Notes: generated by a model from the sequence alone, not told the origin. A stretch of DNA of 64,000 nucleotides from Oscillospiraceae bacterium HV4-5-C5C (GCA_012034405.1 JAAVLZ010000002.1:62001-126000); one strand, 5' to 3'; shown: positions 1 through 11,108, counted from the stretch's first letter. Program-made: numbers and translations.

Positions 1-2691
1 CATGATCCGGTAGGCATCCCAGATAACATTGGGGAGTAACCACAAACCCAAGGGTATGCCCAACAGGCTACCCCCTACACTGGCAAACAGACCATAACTG
101 GTATATTTGGAGACTATGGCGGTATTTGAATATCCCAGAGCCTTAAGGGTCCCGATCTGAGTTCGATCTTCTTCAACCATACGTGTCATGGAGGTTAAGC
201 ACACCAGTAACGCGACTAAAAAGAAAAATACCGGAAAAACCTTACTGATATTATCAATTCGTTCCGCGTTACTCTTGAGTTCGCTATAGCCGGGATTATC
301 TGACCGGCTGCTGATGTACCAAACCGGTTCTTCAAGCTGGTCAATCTGATCTTGGCCATCCTGAATCTGTTCCTGTGCCTCAGTCAGCTGGTCCGTAGCC
401 TCGCTTTGTTTATCTGCATAAGTCGCTTTAGCCTGCTCTAGCTGTTCCTGGCCATCGGCCAGTTGGGCCTTACCCTGATCAATTTCAGTCTGCTTAGCCT
501 CCAGCGTCTGATAAGCTGAATCAATCTGACGCTGGCCGTCCTGTAGCTGCTCCCAGGCTTGACTGAACTGGCTGTCAGCTTCAGCTTGCTTCTGGTCAAG
601 TTCCTGCTGACTTTGGTCCAGGCGGGTCTGAGCCTGACTGATCTGAACCGCGCCGCTGTCGAGTTGAGCTTTAGCCTGAACCAATTGCGTCTGGGCCTGA
701 TCCAGCTGGGTCTGTCCTTCCTGCAGCTGTTGCTGCCAGGACTGCGTCAGATTGCTGAAAACCGGACCTTGAGCACGGATCAGGTCGCATAACTGAGTTA
801 AATCCTGTTGATTGGCGGCACTTGCAGCCGCACTGCGAAGCTCGTCAGCCTGTTGCTGTTGCCCCGCCTGTGCCAGGGCCGTAGCTGCGGTTTCAAGACC
901 GGCGGCAGCTTGATCCACCAGCTGCTGGCGGATCGTTGAGGCCTGCTCGCGTAAGGCCTGTGCCTGGATCAGCAGTTCTTCCTTGCTTGGTGCCGGGGAG
1001 GGCGAGGGCTCAACGGTCGGCTCAGCGGTCGGCTCAGCGGTCGGCGCGACGGTCGGTTCAGCGGTCGGTTCAGCGGTCGGCGCGACGGTTGGCGCGACGG
1101 TTGGCTCAGCAGTCGGCTCTGCGGTCGGCTCTGCGGTCGGCGCGACGGTCGGCGTGACGGTTGGTTCAGCGGTCGGTTCAGCGGTCGGCGCGACGGTTGG
1201 CTCAGCGGTTGGCTCAGTGCCTGGGGTAGCTGCAGGGGCAATTGCAGATGTGGCGGTTGCATCAGTGCTCGGTGCAAGGGCTGGGTCAGCAGTCAGTTCT
1301 GCTACTGCTTCAGTGCTTGTTTGAGTACTGGATTGTGTGGTCAGTCCGGCTGCCTGCTGCTCCAGTGCCGCTGCGGCCGCATCCAGTGCATCAGCTTGCT
1401 GGCTGGAGCTTTCTATCGCATTGGAACTGGCGTCCCAGTCAGGTAATTCGGCTATAGCTGCGGTGACGGCTTGTTCCTTGACTTCAAACGCTGCCAGATT
1501 GGACTGATATTCAGTCAGACCCTGCTCATAGGTCGTTTGAGCAGCGGCCAGGTCAGCTTGTCGCTGGGCAAGATTCTGCTTGGCCTGATCCAATTGGGAT
1601 TTTGCTGTGTCAAGCTGTTGCTGAACTGTCTGCTTTTCACTGCTATATTGGTTGAGCTTTTCGTCCAGGTCCGCTTGCCTCTGCTCCAATTCGGTTTGGG
1701 CGGTATCCAGCTGATCCTGGCCCTCCTTAAGTTCTGCTGCGCTATCCTTCAACTGGTTTTCTGAATCTGTAATCGTCTGCCAAGCGTCACTCAATTCAGT
1801 ATCTGCTTGAGTTTTTGCTTCATCATAATCGGCTTGAGCCTCGTCTAACTGATCCTGGGCATCCTGTTTTAATTCCTGCAGCCGGCTGGCTGTCTGCTGA
1901 GCGGAAAAAGTATCTAGTTGCTGGTTCAGGTCTTGAATCTGTTGGTTGTAGGCGTTGGTATAGGCAGCGGCAGACTGTGTAATGGTTATTTCTGCTGCCG
2001 TATATAGATCGGTACTGAAAGCAGCAGCCGGAACATAAGCAAATAAGCTGACGGCGCCATTACCAATATTGGTATAACCCCGTTCATAAGTGATATAAAG
2101 CGGACTGATGACTTTTCCTGTAACCGTAAAGGTTTTAACTGCCAGCAGGTCAAGGCTGCTGCTGTCATTATCATCAGATAAGGTGATGCTGTCACCAATC
2201 TGGTAAGAACTTAAGGCATCCACCACCATTTCATCACTGGCTTGTGGTAATCGGCCGGACTTTAGCGTCAGTCTGCTGAGCCAGGTGCCTTGTGATGAAT
2301 CATAAATACCCTCAGCATCGATTCCCTCGGGGAGAGACAGCAGATGAATGACATTGGCAGTCTGCCCCAATGAAACCCTTTCTGAGTCCGAGTCAAACAG
2401 CAAATCTAAACTTTGAGTGGGCATGACATCCTTAACAAAGTCAAGACTTTCTAATGCCAGGATGTCACTATCAGTAAGGCCATAAGTTGATCTGATGGTA
2501 TAATCAGCCAATTGGGTATCAGAATAGTACTGCCTGGCCGTCGTCAGCATATCAGGAGCTGTGGCTTTAAGTCCGGCGTAAAACCCCGAGCCCAAAGCAG
2601 TGATCAGCAGAATCGCGGCAAAACGGCCAAAGTTTGACTTTACAGAACGCAGACTGTCACGCTGCAGAATGTGTTTACGAGGCCTTTTCAT
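1..2691 (-). CDS. FtsX/MacB-like ABC permease with coiled-coil and Pro-Thr repeat insert (partial)
   Basis: The reading frame is open from an ATG at 2691 to the left edge, 897 residues, so the C-terminus is missing. A membrane helix lies at about residues 23-40. A large extracellular region follows, with heptad-like Gln/Ala/Asp/Leu-rich coiled coil at about 237-417 and again at 577-777. Between them, about 490-571, is a repeat built from PTAE and PTVA units. A second membrane segment (about 815-835) is followed by MVEEDRTQIGTLKALGYS, typical of FtsX-like permeases. Its ATG overlaps the TGA of the upstream ATPase (TGATG), so the two are translationally coupled. The partner ATPase suggests MacB/LolCDE-type export or mechanotransmission; substrate unknown. 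The Pro-Thr insert is unusual for this family. Confidence 0.85.
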   Translation of the reverse strand, partial: MKRPRKHILQRDSLRSVKSNFGRFAAILLITALGSGFYAGLKATAPDMLTTARQYYSDTQLADYTIRSTYGLTDSDILALESLDFVKDVMPTQSLDLLFDSDSERVSLGQTANVIHLLSLPEGIDAEGIYDSSQGTWLSRLTLKSGRLPQASDEMVVDALSSYQIGDSITLSDDNDSSSLDLLAVKTFTVTGKVISPLYITYERGYTNIGNGAVSLFAYVPAAAFSTDLYTAAEITITQSAAAYTNAYNQQIQDLNQQLDTFSAQQTASRLQELKQDAQDQLDEAQADYDEAKTQADTELSDAWQTITDSENQLKDSAAELKEGQDQLDTAQTELEQRQADLDEKLNQYSSEKQTVQQQLDTAKSQLDQAKQNLAQRQADLAAAQTTYEQGLTEYQSNLAAFEVKEQAVTAAIAELPDWDASSNAIESSSQQADALDAAAAALEQQAAGLTTQSSTQTSTEAVAELTADPALAPSTDATATSAIAPAATPGTEPTAEPTVAPTAEPTAEPTVTPTVAPTAEPTAEPTAEPTVAPTVAPTAEPTAEPTVAPTAEPTAEPTVEPSPSPAPSKEELLIQAQALREQASTIRQQLVDQAAAGLETAATALAQAGQQQQADELRSAAASAANQQDLTQLCDLIRAQGPVFSNLTQSWQQQLQEGQTQLDQAQTQLVQAKAQLDSGAVQISQAQTRLDQSQQELDQKQAEADSQFSQAWEQLQDGQRQIDSAYQTLEAKQTEIDQGKAQLADGQEQLEQAKATYADKQSEATDQLTEAQEQIQDGQDQIDQLEEPVWYISSRSDNPGYSELKSNAERIDNISKVFPVFFFLVALLVCLTSMTRMVEEDRTQIGTLKALGYSNTAIVSKYTSYGLFASVGGSLLGIPLGLWLLPNVIWDAYRIM
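983..1222 (-). repeat. Pro-Thr repeat tract (PTAE/PTVA units) inside permease
   Basis: On the minus strand the codons alternate CCG/CCA-ACC with GCT-GAA or GTC-GCG, giving about twenty four-residue PTAE or PTVA units. The DNA is a 12-base tandem repeat with synonymous drift. It sits between two coiled-coil segments of the extracellular domain. The look-alike open frames on the other strand and frames (GSAVGS-type and RRSVQRS-type) are by-products of this repeat. Confidence 0.85.
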
Positions 2692-3392
2692 CACCAATCA
2701 ATCTCCTCAACAGCTAAAGGCTGGGGGTTCAGACTGTTCTCAATAATATGACCGCTTTTGACGCGGACAATCCGGTCCGCCATTTTTGTAATCGTCCGGT
2801 TATGCGTAATCAGAATGACCGTCATACCACTCTGGCGGGAAGTCTCCTGAAGGAGTTTCAGGATAGCACGCCCAGTTTGGTCATCCAGAGCGCCAGTGGG
2901 CTCATCACAAAGCAGGAGCTGCGGATTTTTGGCCAAGGCGCGGGCAATAGCCACCCGCTGCTGCTCACCACCGGAAAGTTGGGCAGGGAAGTTGCCTTTT
3001 CGATTCTGAAGGCCAACCTTGTCCAGAACTTCCGCGGCATCCAGCGGATCCCGGCAGATCTCCGCTGCTAATTCCACATTTTCCAGAGCCGTGAGGTTAG
3101 GCACCAAATTATAGAATTGGAAAACAAAGCCAACATCATAGCGGCGATATGTGGTTAATTGACGAGGTGAAAACTTCGATATATCTACGCCATTCACTCG
3201 AATAGCTCCATCTGTGACCTGATCCATCCCTCCAAGCAGGTTTAACAAAGTTGTTTTTCCAGCGCCAGAGGAACCAACAACCGTGCAAAACTCGCCTTGC
3301 TCCACGTAGAAATTGATTTTATCAACCGCACGAGTCACAACTGAGCTCTGTCGGTATATTTTGGATACATCTTCAAATTCCACAAATGCCAT
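2691..3392 (-). CDS. ABC transporter ATPase, MacB/LolD family
   Basis: A 233-residue nucleotide-binding subunit that powers the permease encoded just downstream. It has Walker [10 protein letters not shown] (about 39-47), Q-loop [10 protein letters not shown], signature LSGGEQQR (about 139-146), Walker [13 protein letters not shown] and H-loop ITHNR. Length and the DEPTGALD motif are those of the MacB/LolD/BceA group rather than importer ATPases. The stop overlaps the permease start by one base. A divergent 787-base gap separates it from the large surface protein at 4180. Substrate cannot be read from the ATPase. Confidence 0.92.
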   Translation of the reverse strand: MAFVEFEDVSKIYRQSSVVTRAVDKINFYVEQGEFCTVVGSSGAGKTTLLNLLGGMDQVTDGAIRVNGVDISKFSPRQLTTYRRYDVGFVFQFYNLVPNLTALENVELAAEICRDPLDAAEVLDKVGLQNRKGNFPAQLSGGEQQRVAIARALAKNPQLLLCDEPTGALDDQTGRAILKLLQETSRQSGMTVILITHNRTITKMADRIVRVKSGHIIENSLNPQPLAVEEIDW

Positions 3393-4179
3393 AATTGATT
3401 GTTCCTCAAATCCCTGAGTTCCGCCAACTTATATTAGTACCAGCGGCTGGACTCAATTGCCATAGCCTGAGCTGGAGAAGACCCACTGTGATCATATATA
3501 TATCTATATTATCGCGGCTTGTACTTCAAATCAGGTCAGCAATTGAGAACCCCTAGTGACTTAATTTAAAACATTTATCGTTACCAAGATATCATCAATT
3601 TATCAGCTTGACTGGCCCAAATGCGCGCTTTTGAGAAATCATTCCTGACTCTTACAGCAGTGTCACAATCAAATGCTAAATAGTAGAAAAGCATAAAGAA
3701 AAAATCAACAGGTATAAGAATACGTGCCCCTTATGATCAGGTTTTACTGCAGATTACAAATCAAAAGATGCATGCCAAGACAAGAATAGTGAATATCGAA
3801 ACTTTACGAATTGTCTTTTCAGCTTAAAAGATATCGCCTATATTAGTTCCATTAAGAGGGGAAATTATGATTATGTTTGTATGCTACACGAGCATATTTG
3901 GCCACTTATTGGTATGCGGAGGTTGGTAATGATTTCAAGACTAGCTGTTTAGCCTATTGATACTTTTTCAAAACTTATTCGTGTGATCAAAACTGGCGCA
4001 ATAACAGAGGAACGGTCAGCTTAATAAGTTACGCCCATTTATACCTGTTTACCTGGTCCGTTCGCCTGATAAGTATATCAACTGAATGAGTCAACCTGAT
4101 CTATTATGCGATCAACATGAGCAGGTCCAAACCGCACTCATGATGTCATAGAGATTATAAACAGAAAGGAACTAAAGGA
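3393..4179. other. Gene-free AT-rich intergenic region
   Basis: A 787-base gap between divergent units, clearly more AT-rich than its surroundings. It should hold promoters for the ABC pair (minus) and for the surface protein (plus), but I could not fix a convincing -35/-10 pair. One short open frame with a GAGGGG ribosome site (3867-3929, 20 residues, hydrophobic with two Cys) is possible but unsupported. A good ribosome site (AGAAAGGA) precedes the ATG at 4180. Confidence 0.5.
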
Positions 4180-7100
4180 ATGAGACTAAGAAACAAGCTA
4201 CTATCCGTAAGCCTGTCCGTCGTTTTATTGCTGTCCAGCAATTATGGTCTGATTAAGGCTGAGGACGATACAAATGAACAGACAGTCAGTTTACCGGCAG
4301 CTATTTCTGCTGAAGATATAAGCGCCACTTTGGCTACAGATGAAACGGCTGTCACTGTCAGTGAACCGGCTGATACAACTGCAGTCGAGACAACTGAGCC
4401 AGCTGAGCCGTCAGCGGAAACTGCAGCAAGCGAAAATACCGCTGCAGAGGAGGAGACAAATCGTGAGATAACTGAAGAAGTTGATTCAACCGAAGCTGCT
4501 TTATCTCAAGCGGAATCTGCAGTTACTGAGGATGCGACTGCGGTGACCACGGTCACTCCGGCTGAAACTGCTCAAACTGAAAGCAGCACCCCAAGTGATA
4601 GCGCTACGGATCCAATTGAAAACAGTGAGGATCAGACGGCCATAGGAAACGGGCTGGCTTTGTTCAGCGCCGCTTCACCGATAGCAATTACCTCAGATGT
4701 CGCAAAAGTAACCGTGGACTTGAGGAGTGGTAGCTCCTCCGGTACGGTCATAAATGACGGTGATACCATCGCACGAGACGCTGAGCTATATCTCAAACTG
4801 AACATTGGCTACCTGGCTGAAAAGGGACCGACACAGGACAATAATGTTTTCACGTATACCTTGCCAGACAGCTTAATTGTAAGCCCGACGATCACTGATC
4901 AGGTGCTCTATGATTCCAATAATAGTGTTTCCGGTACCTGGAGCACCAACGGTAATCAGATCACAATTACTTATGATAAAGACTGGCTGATCAGCCACAT
5001 GAGCAATATCAATACCTATATCAGTATGAAACTGAAATTGGACCAATCAGCGACGGCTGATAAAGACCAGGTCGAGTTTGCATTTCCTGGGTCAACTACT
5101 GATATCACCGTAAATTTTCCTGCTGCTACAGTCGGCGGCAATAAAACGTTTACTGGCGTGGATGAGAATGGCTATCTGAATTTTCAGGTTAAAGTAAGCC
5201 CGGATGCAGACATCAGTAATTTTGTTTTAAAAGATACCTTGGGCAGTAATCTGGAATTTGTTGATAATAGCTTTACTTTGGATTGGAATACGCCACTCAC
5301 GGCGAATGTGACTGGGCAAGACGCTCAAATCAACATCCCAACCATGAAATCCGGTACCCACTACATAAATTATAAAGCCAAAGTCAAAGACAATACCTTG
5401 CTGGATTCCGAAGGTAAGCTGAAGAATGTTGATAATACCGCTGCCTGGACCTGGGGAGACAATCCCGACAATAGTGGAACCTCTTCAGTGAGTCCCAGCC
5501 TGTCCTACAGCATGATCAGCAAAACCCATGCTGATAAGGGCAATAATATTGTCGAATGGACCGTTAAGCTTAATACCGGTACTTTAAAAGCAAATATGAG
5601 CGGCTATACCTTTGTTGATACCTTAAGTAACTATGATGCCGACAAGTTTGCTTATACGGGTTCTGTTATCATTAAAGATGAGCAGACGGGCACGACCCAG
5701 ACATATACAGCTGCGGAATTGCAGAGCTCAGACGGACAGATAAAATATACGTTTGGCGATGTAGCGGCGCATACCTATACGATTACCTACCAAACTGTGG
5801 CTGCTAAACCAGAGCAGGCTCCAGGTGTAGCGGTGTATAACAATACCGCGGAAATAACTCCTCCTGAAAGCTCTGATTTGCCAGGGGGAACAACTGATGA
5901 TTCCTATACTGCCGTTACCTCTCCAGATGACAGTGATATCATTAGCAAGACTTTAGTCGGTCCAGATCAAAACGGTCAGGAAAATTGGACCGTTACGATT
6001 AATCCCATTCAGGGCTTTCAGCTTGATGACAGTCATCCGTTTACTGTTACTGATAAGGTAATGCACAATGGTAATCAGGATGGCACCATTGCATTAGACA
6101 TAGACAGTATCAGCATTGCTGGACTGACTAAAGAAACCGACTATGATGTTCAGAAAACGATTTCTTGGTCAAGTGGCAAAGCTGTCGTAGTTGGGTACAC
6201 CATAGAATTTAAGGCTACAGATGCAGTTATAACTGCTATGACGGGTTCTTCCGCAACCGGCTTGACCCTGACCTATACCAGCCAAACTGGTACCCCGGAC
6301 ACTGCTCAAGCGGGCACCTATAAAAACGACGCGACGGTTAACTACTACGTTGATGGGCATCCATTTTCAAATGGAGACAGTAAATCGTTTAACATACAGG
6401 GAACTGTCCAGTCGACCTATAAAGTGGCTAATAACAGCGATACTGTATACGATAGCCAAAACAATCGCTATATCACCACTTGGACCGTCATCACGAACGC
6501 GGTCAATTCATACGCTAACACGCCGGTTTTAGATTTAGGCAGCGAGGATGTCGTTATAGAAGACCTCATCCCTGAAGGCATGAGCTACGTTGGCGGCAGC
6601 GCTGCGTATACCTATGAGCGCTATGGCTGGTCAAAGGTGACCTTGGACGACAGCGCTGTGTCAGTTAACGGCCAGAACGTCGCCTTTACAGTTCCAGCTA
6701 ACGGTAAGAGTCTGATTGTAATCACCTATAAACTGAGCGCAGACGCCAGTCAGATGACTGAACAGAAGAAGTATGAATATACCAATAGTGCATCGGTTAA
6801 AGCCGGTGATACTGATTTAGGCTCGGCTGAGGCCACCGTTACAATTGACAATAAGATACTGGATAAAACCGGCAAAAAGGGTGACGGGGCACAGCTTGAG
6901 TATACTGTGGCTGTGAATCCACATTTGCTTGATCTGGATGCTTCCAGTGATACGATTACGTTGTCTGACACCCTCGATTATAGAGTGAATCCGGTTCTAG
7001 GCTCCTTTGTGATCAAGAATGCGGCTGGAACTGATATCACAAAAGACTGCAAAGTGTCTACCATTGCCGCGACCGATAGTAATAATAACGCCACCACTAA

Positions 7101-9267
7101 GCTGAGCTTTACGGTACCGGATGAAACCTCACTGACTATCAGTTATCGTGTTGCCATGAAAGGAAGCATTGGCGATGAACTTGATAGTGTCAGCAATAGG
7201 ATCGAGCTGCAAGGCTCGTCAACCATTAACAGCTCAACGTCAGCTAACTATACAATCACCGAATCTGAGTCCGGATCCAGCGGCCAATCTGACCGGATTA
7301 TCATTACTAAGGTCGATCAAGATGATCTGAGTAATCGTCTGGCTAACGCAGCGTTTGCCGTATACAGAATTAATCTGAAAGATACAGTTTTCAATCCTGA
7401 GGGTAAACTGGTAGGCTCGATTGTCACCGATCAGACTGGATCAACAACATTTGTTACTGAGTCTGATAATTCTCAGCTACAGAAAGACGTCCTGTACTAC
7501 TTTTATGAAACCAGTGCGCCGAATGGCTATATACTAGATAGCAGCAGGCATTATTTCATGTTACCGGGCAGTGAACCTGACGAAACTCAAGCCCAATTAA
7601 GCCTGGCGGCTGAAAAGTTACCTGGTGTAAAAATTGAAACTGATACCAACAGCTTTATTATCTACAATAAGAAGGCAGAAGTAACGCCGACGCCGACCGT
7701 CACACCGACGGCTACGCCGACACCAACAGCGACACCTACGCCGACGCCGACCGTCACGCCGACGCCGACCGTCACGCCGACACCAACGGCTACACCGACG
7801 CCGATCGTCACGCCGACGCCGACCGTCACGCCGACACCGACGGCTACGCCGACACCTACACCGACCCCGACGCCGATCGTCACGCCGACGCCGACTGTCA
7901 CACCAACACCGACAGCTACGCCGACACCAACGGCTACACCGACGCCGATCGTCACGCCGACGCCTACCGTCACGCCGACACCGACGGCTACGCCGACACC
8001 AACAGCGACACCTACACCGACCCCGACGCCTGAACCGACTCGCGTCAGTGTCAGCAAGACAGATATGACCGGCACGACAGAGATCCCGGGGGCGACCCTG
8101 ACGATCCTGGACAAAGACAACAATGTGGTGGAGACCTGGGTATCAACAGACGAGCCGCATCTGATCACCGGTAAGCTGATTGCGGGCGAGACCTACACCC
8201 TGCGTGAAGAAAACGCCCCGGATGGCTATGCCTACGCTGAAGATGCGACCTTTACGGTCAACCCGGACGGCAGCCTGACCGAAGTCACCATGAAAGACGA
8301 CGTGACGAAAGTCAGTGTCAGCAAGACAGATATGACCGGCATGACGGAGATCCCGGGAGCAACCCTGACGATCCTGGACAAAGACAACAACGTGGTGGAG
8401 ACCTGGGTATCTACGGACGAGCCGCATCTGATCACCGGTAAGCTGATCGCGGGCGAGACCTACACCCTGCGTGAAGAAAACGCCCCGGATGGCTATGCCT
8501 ACGCTGAAGACGCGACCTTTACGGTCAACCCGGACGGCAGCCTGACCGAAGTCACCATGAAAGACGACGTGACGAAAGTCAGTGTCAGCAAGACAGATAT
8601 GACCGGCACGACGGAGATTCCGGGGGCAACCCTGACGATCCTGGACAAAGACAACAACGTGGTAGAGACCTGGGTATCAACAGATAAACCCCACCTCATC
8701 ACCGGTAAGCTGATTGCGGGCGAGACCTACACCCTGCGTGAAGAAAACGCTCCGGATGGCTATGCCTACGCTGAAGACGCGACCTTTACAGTCAACCCGG
8801 ACGGCAGCCTGACCGAAGTCACCATGAAAGACGACGTGACGAAAGTTCAGATCTCCAAGGTTAGTGTTACGGGTGGCCTCGAACTGCCTGGCGCAAAACT
8901 ACAGGTACTGGATCTGGCAGGAAATGTCATCGAAGAGTGGACTTCAACCAGTGAAGCTCATATGATTGTCGCTAAACTGATTGCTGGTCAAGCGTACCAG
9001 CTCAAAGAGATTACTGCGCCTTATGGTTATGCTATAGCAGAGACCATTACCTTTACAGTCAGCCTTGACGGTTCTGTAGATAAGGTGGAAATGCTTGACA
9101 AAGCATTGCAGGTGCCGACTACTCCGACTGTGCCAGGAACCAGTGTTCCTAAAACCGGCGAAAGCAGCAGCAACACCTGGCCCATGGTCGCAGGCTCTGC
9201 AGGTATGGCTGGTTTGCTATTAGCTATCAAGATCTGGAGAAAAAGGAAAAATAGTCAGGAAGCCTAG
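4180..9267 (+). CDS. Cell-wall anchored Cna-B/SpaA repeat surface protein
   Basis: A 1695-residue secreted adhesin-like protein. A signal peptide covers about 1-28. A Thr/Glu/Ala-rich acidic stretch (about 29-165) leads into several collagen-binding/isopeptide-like beta domains (about 175-1035). A Cna-B-type domain follows at about 1038-1165, then a Pro-Thr stalk (1168-1287), then four SpaA/prealbumin-like modules of 89 residues each (1288-1643). The end has VPKTG (1656-1660), a hydrophobic helix and the tail KIWRKRKN, a sortase signal with V in place of L. Each SpaA module has Lys in VSKTD and Glu in LREENAP, as expected for internal Lys-Asn isopeptide bonds. No sortase is in the window. It is monocistronic and ends in a strong terminator. 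Confidence 0.93.
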   Translation: MRLRNKLLSVSLSVVLLLSSNYGLIKAEDDTNEQTVSLPAAISAEDISATLATDETAVTVSEPADTTAVETTEPAEPSAETAASENTAAEEETNREITEEVDSTEAALSQAESAVTEDATAVTTVTPAETAQTESSTPSDSATDPIENSEDQTAIGNGLALFSAASPIAITSDVAKVTVDLRSGSSSGTVINDGDTIARDAELYLKLNIGYLAEKGPTQDNNVFTYTLPDSLIVSPTITDQVLYDSNNSVSGTWSTNGNQITITYDKDWLISHMSNINTYISMKLKLDQSATADKDQVEFAFPGSTTDITVNFPAATVGGNKTFTGVDENGYLNFQVKVSPDADISNFVLKDTLGSNLEFVDNSFTLDWNTPLTANVTGQDAQINIPTMKSGTHYINYKAKVKDNTLLDSEGKLKNVDNTAAWTWGDNPDNSGTSSVSPSLSYSMISKTHADKGNNIVEWTVKLNTGTLKANMSGYTFVDTLSNYDADKFAYTGSVIIKDEQTGTTQTYTAAELQSSDGQIKYTFGDVAAHTYTITYQTVAAKPEQAPGVAVYNNTAEITPPESSDLPGGTTDDSYTAVTSPDDSDIISKTLVGPDQNGQENWTVTINPIQGFQLDDSHPFTVTDKVMHNGNQDGTIALDIDSISIAGLTKETDYDVQKTISWSSGKAVVVGYTIEFKATDAVITAMTGSSATGLTLTYTSQTGTPDTAQAGTYKNDATVNYYVDGHPFSNGDSKSFNIQGTVQSTYKVANNSDTVYDSQNNRYITTWTVITNAVNSYANTPVLDLGSEDVVIEDLIPEGMSYVGGSAAYTYERYGWSKVTLDDSAVSVNGQNVAFTVPANGKSLIVITYKLSADASQMTEQKKYEYTNSASVKAGDTDLGSAEATVTIDNKILDKTGKKGDGAQLEYTVAVNPHLLDLDASSDTITLSDTLDYRVNPVLGSFVIKNAAGTDITKDCKVSTIAATDSNNNATTKLSFTVPDETSLTISYRVAMKGSIGDELDSVSNRIELQGSSTINSSTSANYTITESESGSSGQSDRIIITKVDQDDLSNRLANAAFAVYRINLKDTVFNPEGKLVGSIVTDQTGSTTFVTESDNSQLQKDVLYYFYETSAPNGYILDSSRHYFMLPGSEPDETQAQLSLAAEKLPGVKIETDTNSFIIYNKKAEVTPTPTVTPTATPTPTATPTPTPTVTPTPTVTPTPTATPTPIVTPTPTVTPTPTATPTPTPTPTPIVTPTPTVTPTPTATPTPTATPTPIVTPTPTVTPTPTATPTPTATPTPTPTPEPTRVSVSKTDMTGTTEIPGATLTILDKDNNVVETWVSTDEPHLITGKLIAGETYTLREENAPDGYAYAEDATFTVNPDGSLTEVTMKDDVTKVSVSKTDMTGMTEIPGATLTILDKDNNVVETWVSTDEPHLITGKLIAGETYTLREENAPDGYAYAEDATFTVNPDGSLTEVTMKDDVTKVSVSKTDMTGTTEIPGATLTILDKDNNVVETWVSTDKPHLITGKLIAGETYTLREENAPDGYAYAEDATFTVNPDGSLTEVTMKDDVTKVQISKVSVTGGLELPGAKLQVLDLAGNVIEEWTSTSEAHMIVAKLIAGQAYQLKEITAPYGYAIAETITFTVSLDGSVDKVEMLDKALQVPTTPTVPGTSVPKTGESSSNTWPMVAGSAGMAGLLLAIKIWRKRKNSQEA
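7681..8040 (+). repeat. Pro-Thr stalk repeat ([12 protein letters not shown])
   Basis: About 120 codons of ACG/CCG-type alternating Thr-Pro with Val, Ala or Ile every few residues. It forms an extended stalk before the SpaA modules. The tract is internally repetitive at DNA level and so prone to length change. Gly-Val frames on the opposite strand are artefacts of the repeat. Confidence 0.9.
8041..9108 (+). repeat. Four tandem 267-base SpaA-module repeats
   Basis: Units begin at 8041, 8308, 8575 and 8842, each 267 bases (89 codons). The first three are nearly identical at DNA level, including silent positions, which points to recent duplication or gene conversion. The fourth is clearly diverged ([19 protein letters not shown] at its start) and is probably the ancestral membrane-proximal unit. 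Confidence 0.92.
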
Positions 9268-9303
9268 GCATCCGCCTTTGTAGTCGGACCTGACCATACG
9301 AAA

Positions 9304-9339
9304 GCTGCCTCAGACCGCAACGTCTGGGGCAGCTTTTTT
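9304..9339 (+). terminator. Rho-independent terminator after surface protein
   Basis: A 12-base stem (GCTGCCTCAGAC with GTCTGGGGCAGC, one G-U pair), loop CGCAAC, followed by six T. It lies 37 bases after the stop of the 1695-residue surface protein. Confidence 0.93.
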
Positions 9340-9970
9340 CCCCTGAAGAAGAGAAAACAGATAAGCTATATAATACAATTTCGTTTATTGGTCAGGCGTT
9401 TGTATATTGAGATTGCTACAATCGCCTGGTGCTGATCGGTGGTTTAGTTGCTTTCAAACACCGCACCAATCGTCTCTCTGGATTTAAACCATTCTGTTCC
9501 AGAAACAGTCGAGGGACAGTAAACGGTTCTGTTATTACATCAAGGTAGCAAGGATGGTACGGACTTTCGTTGACTGCTCCTAATGGCAGTCAAGATATAC
9601 GCCATAAGTAGCCTTTATAAAAAGTATAAAATGAACTTGGCCGCTATAACGATTGTGATGAATTTCTTACGATGTCAGCAGATTCCGACAGCTTTAAGCA
9701 ATCTCCAAAACACTGGCCTCGATGAACTGATTAAAGATACCGGCTGCGGTCCGGATTTCGTTCAATCTAGAGTCTTAGGAAAACAGGTGGGACGGGGTAC
9801 CTGATTGTGTTACATATATCATATTTCTATATCTTTTTCTCATTCATGCAGCTACCTGTTACAGGCTTATTCAGTGAGCCTCGGGTATGATCAAGCTAGT
9901 AGCCATATATACGGATTCTGCGTCCGGCTGGCTGCTTTGCAATAATTATGTATATATAAGGGGGAATCAG
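9340..9970. other. Intergenic region without a supported gene
   Basis: About 630 bases. An open frame at 9583-9804 (73 codons) has no ribosome site and no recognisable motif, so I do not call it. The region just before 9971 (TATATATAAGGGGGAATCAG) supplies the ribosome site for the aldo/keto reductase. No other structure is evident. Confidence 0.5.
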
Positions 9971-10930
9971 ATGGAAAAGATTGAGTTTATACCTGAGCAG
10001 ATGACCGTCAGTGCTCTGTGTTTAGGCAGTGGTAGTTTTGGCGCAGAAGTGAGCGAGGCGGACGCGTTCCGGCAGATCGATTGCTTTCTGGACGCAGGTG
10101 GGTCATTTATTGATACTGCCAGGATATACGGCGCTTGGATGGGCCGCGGTGAGGGCTTGAGTGAAACAACGCTGGGGCATTATTTTATGCAGACCGGACG
10201 CCGTCATGAGCTGGCTATTTCTACCAAAGGCGGTCATCCGTTGTGGGGCACAGCCAAGCCCAGGTTACAGCCAAGAGAGCTGGCTGAGGATGTAAAACAA
10301 AGCCTGCAGGCGCTAAAGACTGACTACATAGACCTCTATTATCTGCACAGAGATAATCCGGAACTGCCGGTAGAGGAAATCCTGACAGCACTGGAAGCTT
10401 TGCGCAGCACAGGCCTGATCCGGCATTATGCCTGCTCTAACTGGGCACTGCCCCGCCTGAAAGAGGCGCAAGCCGCAGCTCAAAAACTAGGCTATATCGG
10501 ATTCAGTGCTAACCAGTTGATGTGGAGCTTGGCGGATATCAATCAAGCGGCAGTGGACTGGGATTTGTGTGCTATGAATGCGGAGACATATACCTATCAG
10601 CAGCAACAGCAGTTACCGGTCATGGCGTACAGCTCCCTGGCACATGGTTACTGGGTTAAGCGCCAACAGGGCTTGCCGATCAAGGAAACGTTTCAGCGCT
10701 TATATCAAACACCGGTGACCGATCAGCTGTACCAGCTGCTCACAAATGAATTACCGGAAGGCTACAGTGTTCTGGATATCAGCCTGTTGTACTTTAGCAG
10801 GCGGCCCTTCCCGGCAGTTCCCATTGCGGCTTTTCGGAGTGAAGAACAGCTTAAGCAAGCGCTGGCGGCCATGGAAAAACCCTATCCAGAGGCGTTTATG
10901 CAAAAAATACATAGCATTAAACCTTATTGA
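9971..10930 (+). CDS. Aldo/keto reductase
   Basis: A 319-residue NAD(P)H-dependent oxidoreductase of the (beta/alpha)8 aldo/keto reductase superfamily. The tetrad is visible: Asp48 and Tyr53 (FIDTARIYG), Lys86 (ISTKGGH) and His126 (DLYYLHRD). The ACSNW motif near 175 is also typical. The ATG at 9971 is preferred over the in-frame ATG at 9887 because GGGGGAA sits 5-10 bases before it and the family fold starts there. Substrate is not deducible; sugar-type aldehydes or ketones are common in this branch. It stands alone between the surface protein and the pst genes. Confidence 0.88.
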   Translation: MEKIEFIPEQMTVSALCLGSGSFGAEVSEADAFRQIDCFLDAGGSFIDTARIYGAWMGRGEGLSETTLGHYFMQTGRRHELAISTKGGHPLWGTAKPRLQPRELAEDVKQSLQALKTDYIDLYYLHRDNPELPVEEILTALEALRSTGLIRHYACSNWALPRLKEAQAAAQKLGYIGFSANQLMWSLADINQAAVDWDLCAMNAETYTYQQQQQLPVMAYSSLAHGYWVKRQQGLPIKETFQRLYQTPVTDQLYQLLTNELPEGYSVLDISLLYFSRRPFPAVPIAAFRSEEQLKQALAAMEKPYPEAFMQKIHSIKPY

Positions 10931-11026
10931 TGTCATAACTCCCGTATCTGCGCGCTCAGGAGCAGGCTGAATTTAGCGTGACTAGATTAGCCAGACACTT
11001 TGTACGCTGCTTCAGCCGGTTGACTT

Positions 11027-11063
11027 GCAGGTTATCTGCGGTTAATCGGCTGTTTTAACCTGC
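11027..11063. promoter_or_regulatory. Spaced inverted repeat upstream of pstS
   Basis: GCAGGTTA (11027-11034) and TAACCTGC (11056-11063) form a perfect 8-base inverted repeat with a 21-base spacer. It lies between the aldo/keto reductase and pstS. It could be an operator or a weak terminator of the upstream gene. It is not a typical Pho box (TTAACA repeats). Confidence 0.3.
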
Positions 11064-11080
11064 CTTTAAACTGATTTGCC

Positions 11081-11108
11081 TTGAGCCATAAACATTAGGG
11101 TCTATATT
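11081..11108 (+). promoter_or_regulatory. Possible sigma-A promoter of pstS
   Basis: TTGAGC and TATATT separated by 16 bases, ending 32 bases before the pstS ATG. The fit is reasonable, but it was found by eye only. Confidence 0.4.

Noticed and set aside
969-1324. Open frames rich in Arg-Ser-Val/Gly-Ser-Val on both strands
   Set aside because: They are shadow frames of the 12-base Pro-Thr repeat inside the minus-strand permease, which is open through the whole region.
7681-8040. Regular short repeats that might suggest a CRISPR array
   Set aside because: The units are in-frame, codon-based and lack unique spacers; they encode a Thr-Pro stalk.
7662-8168. A minus-strand Gly-Val repeat ORF of 168 codons
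   Set aside because: It is the antisense of the Thr-Pro stalk of the surface protein; it has no ribosome site and consists of repeat by-products.
9583-9804. A 73-codon plus-strand ORF between the surface protein and aldo/keto reductase
   Set aside because: No ribosome site, no recognisable motif, and the composition looks like non-coding sequence.
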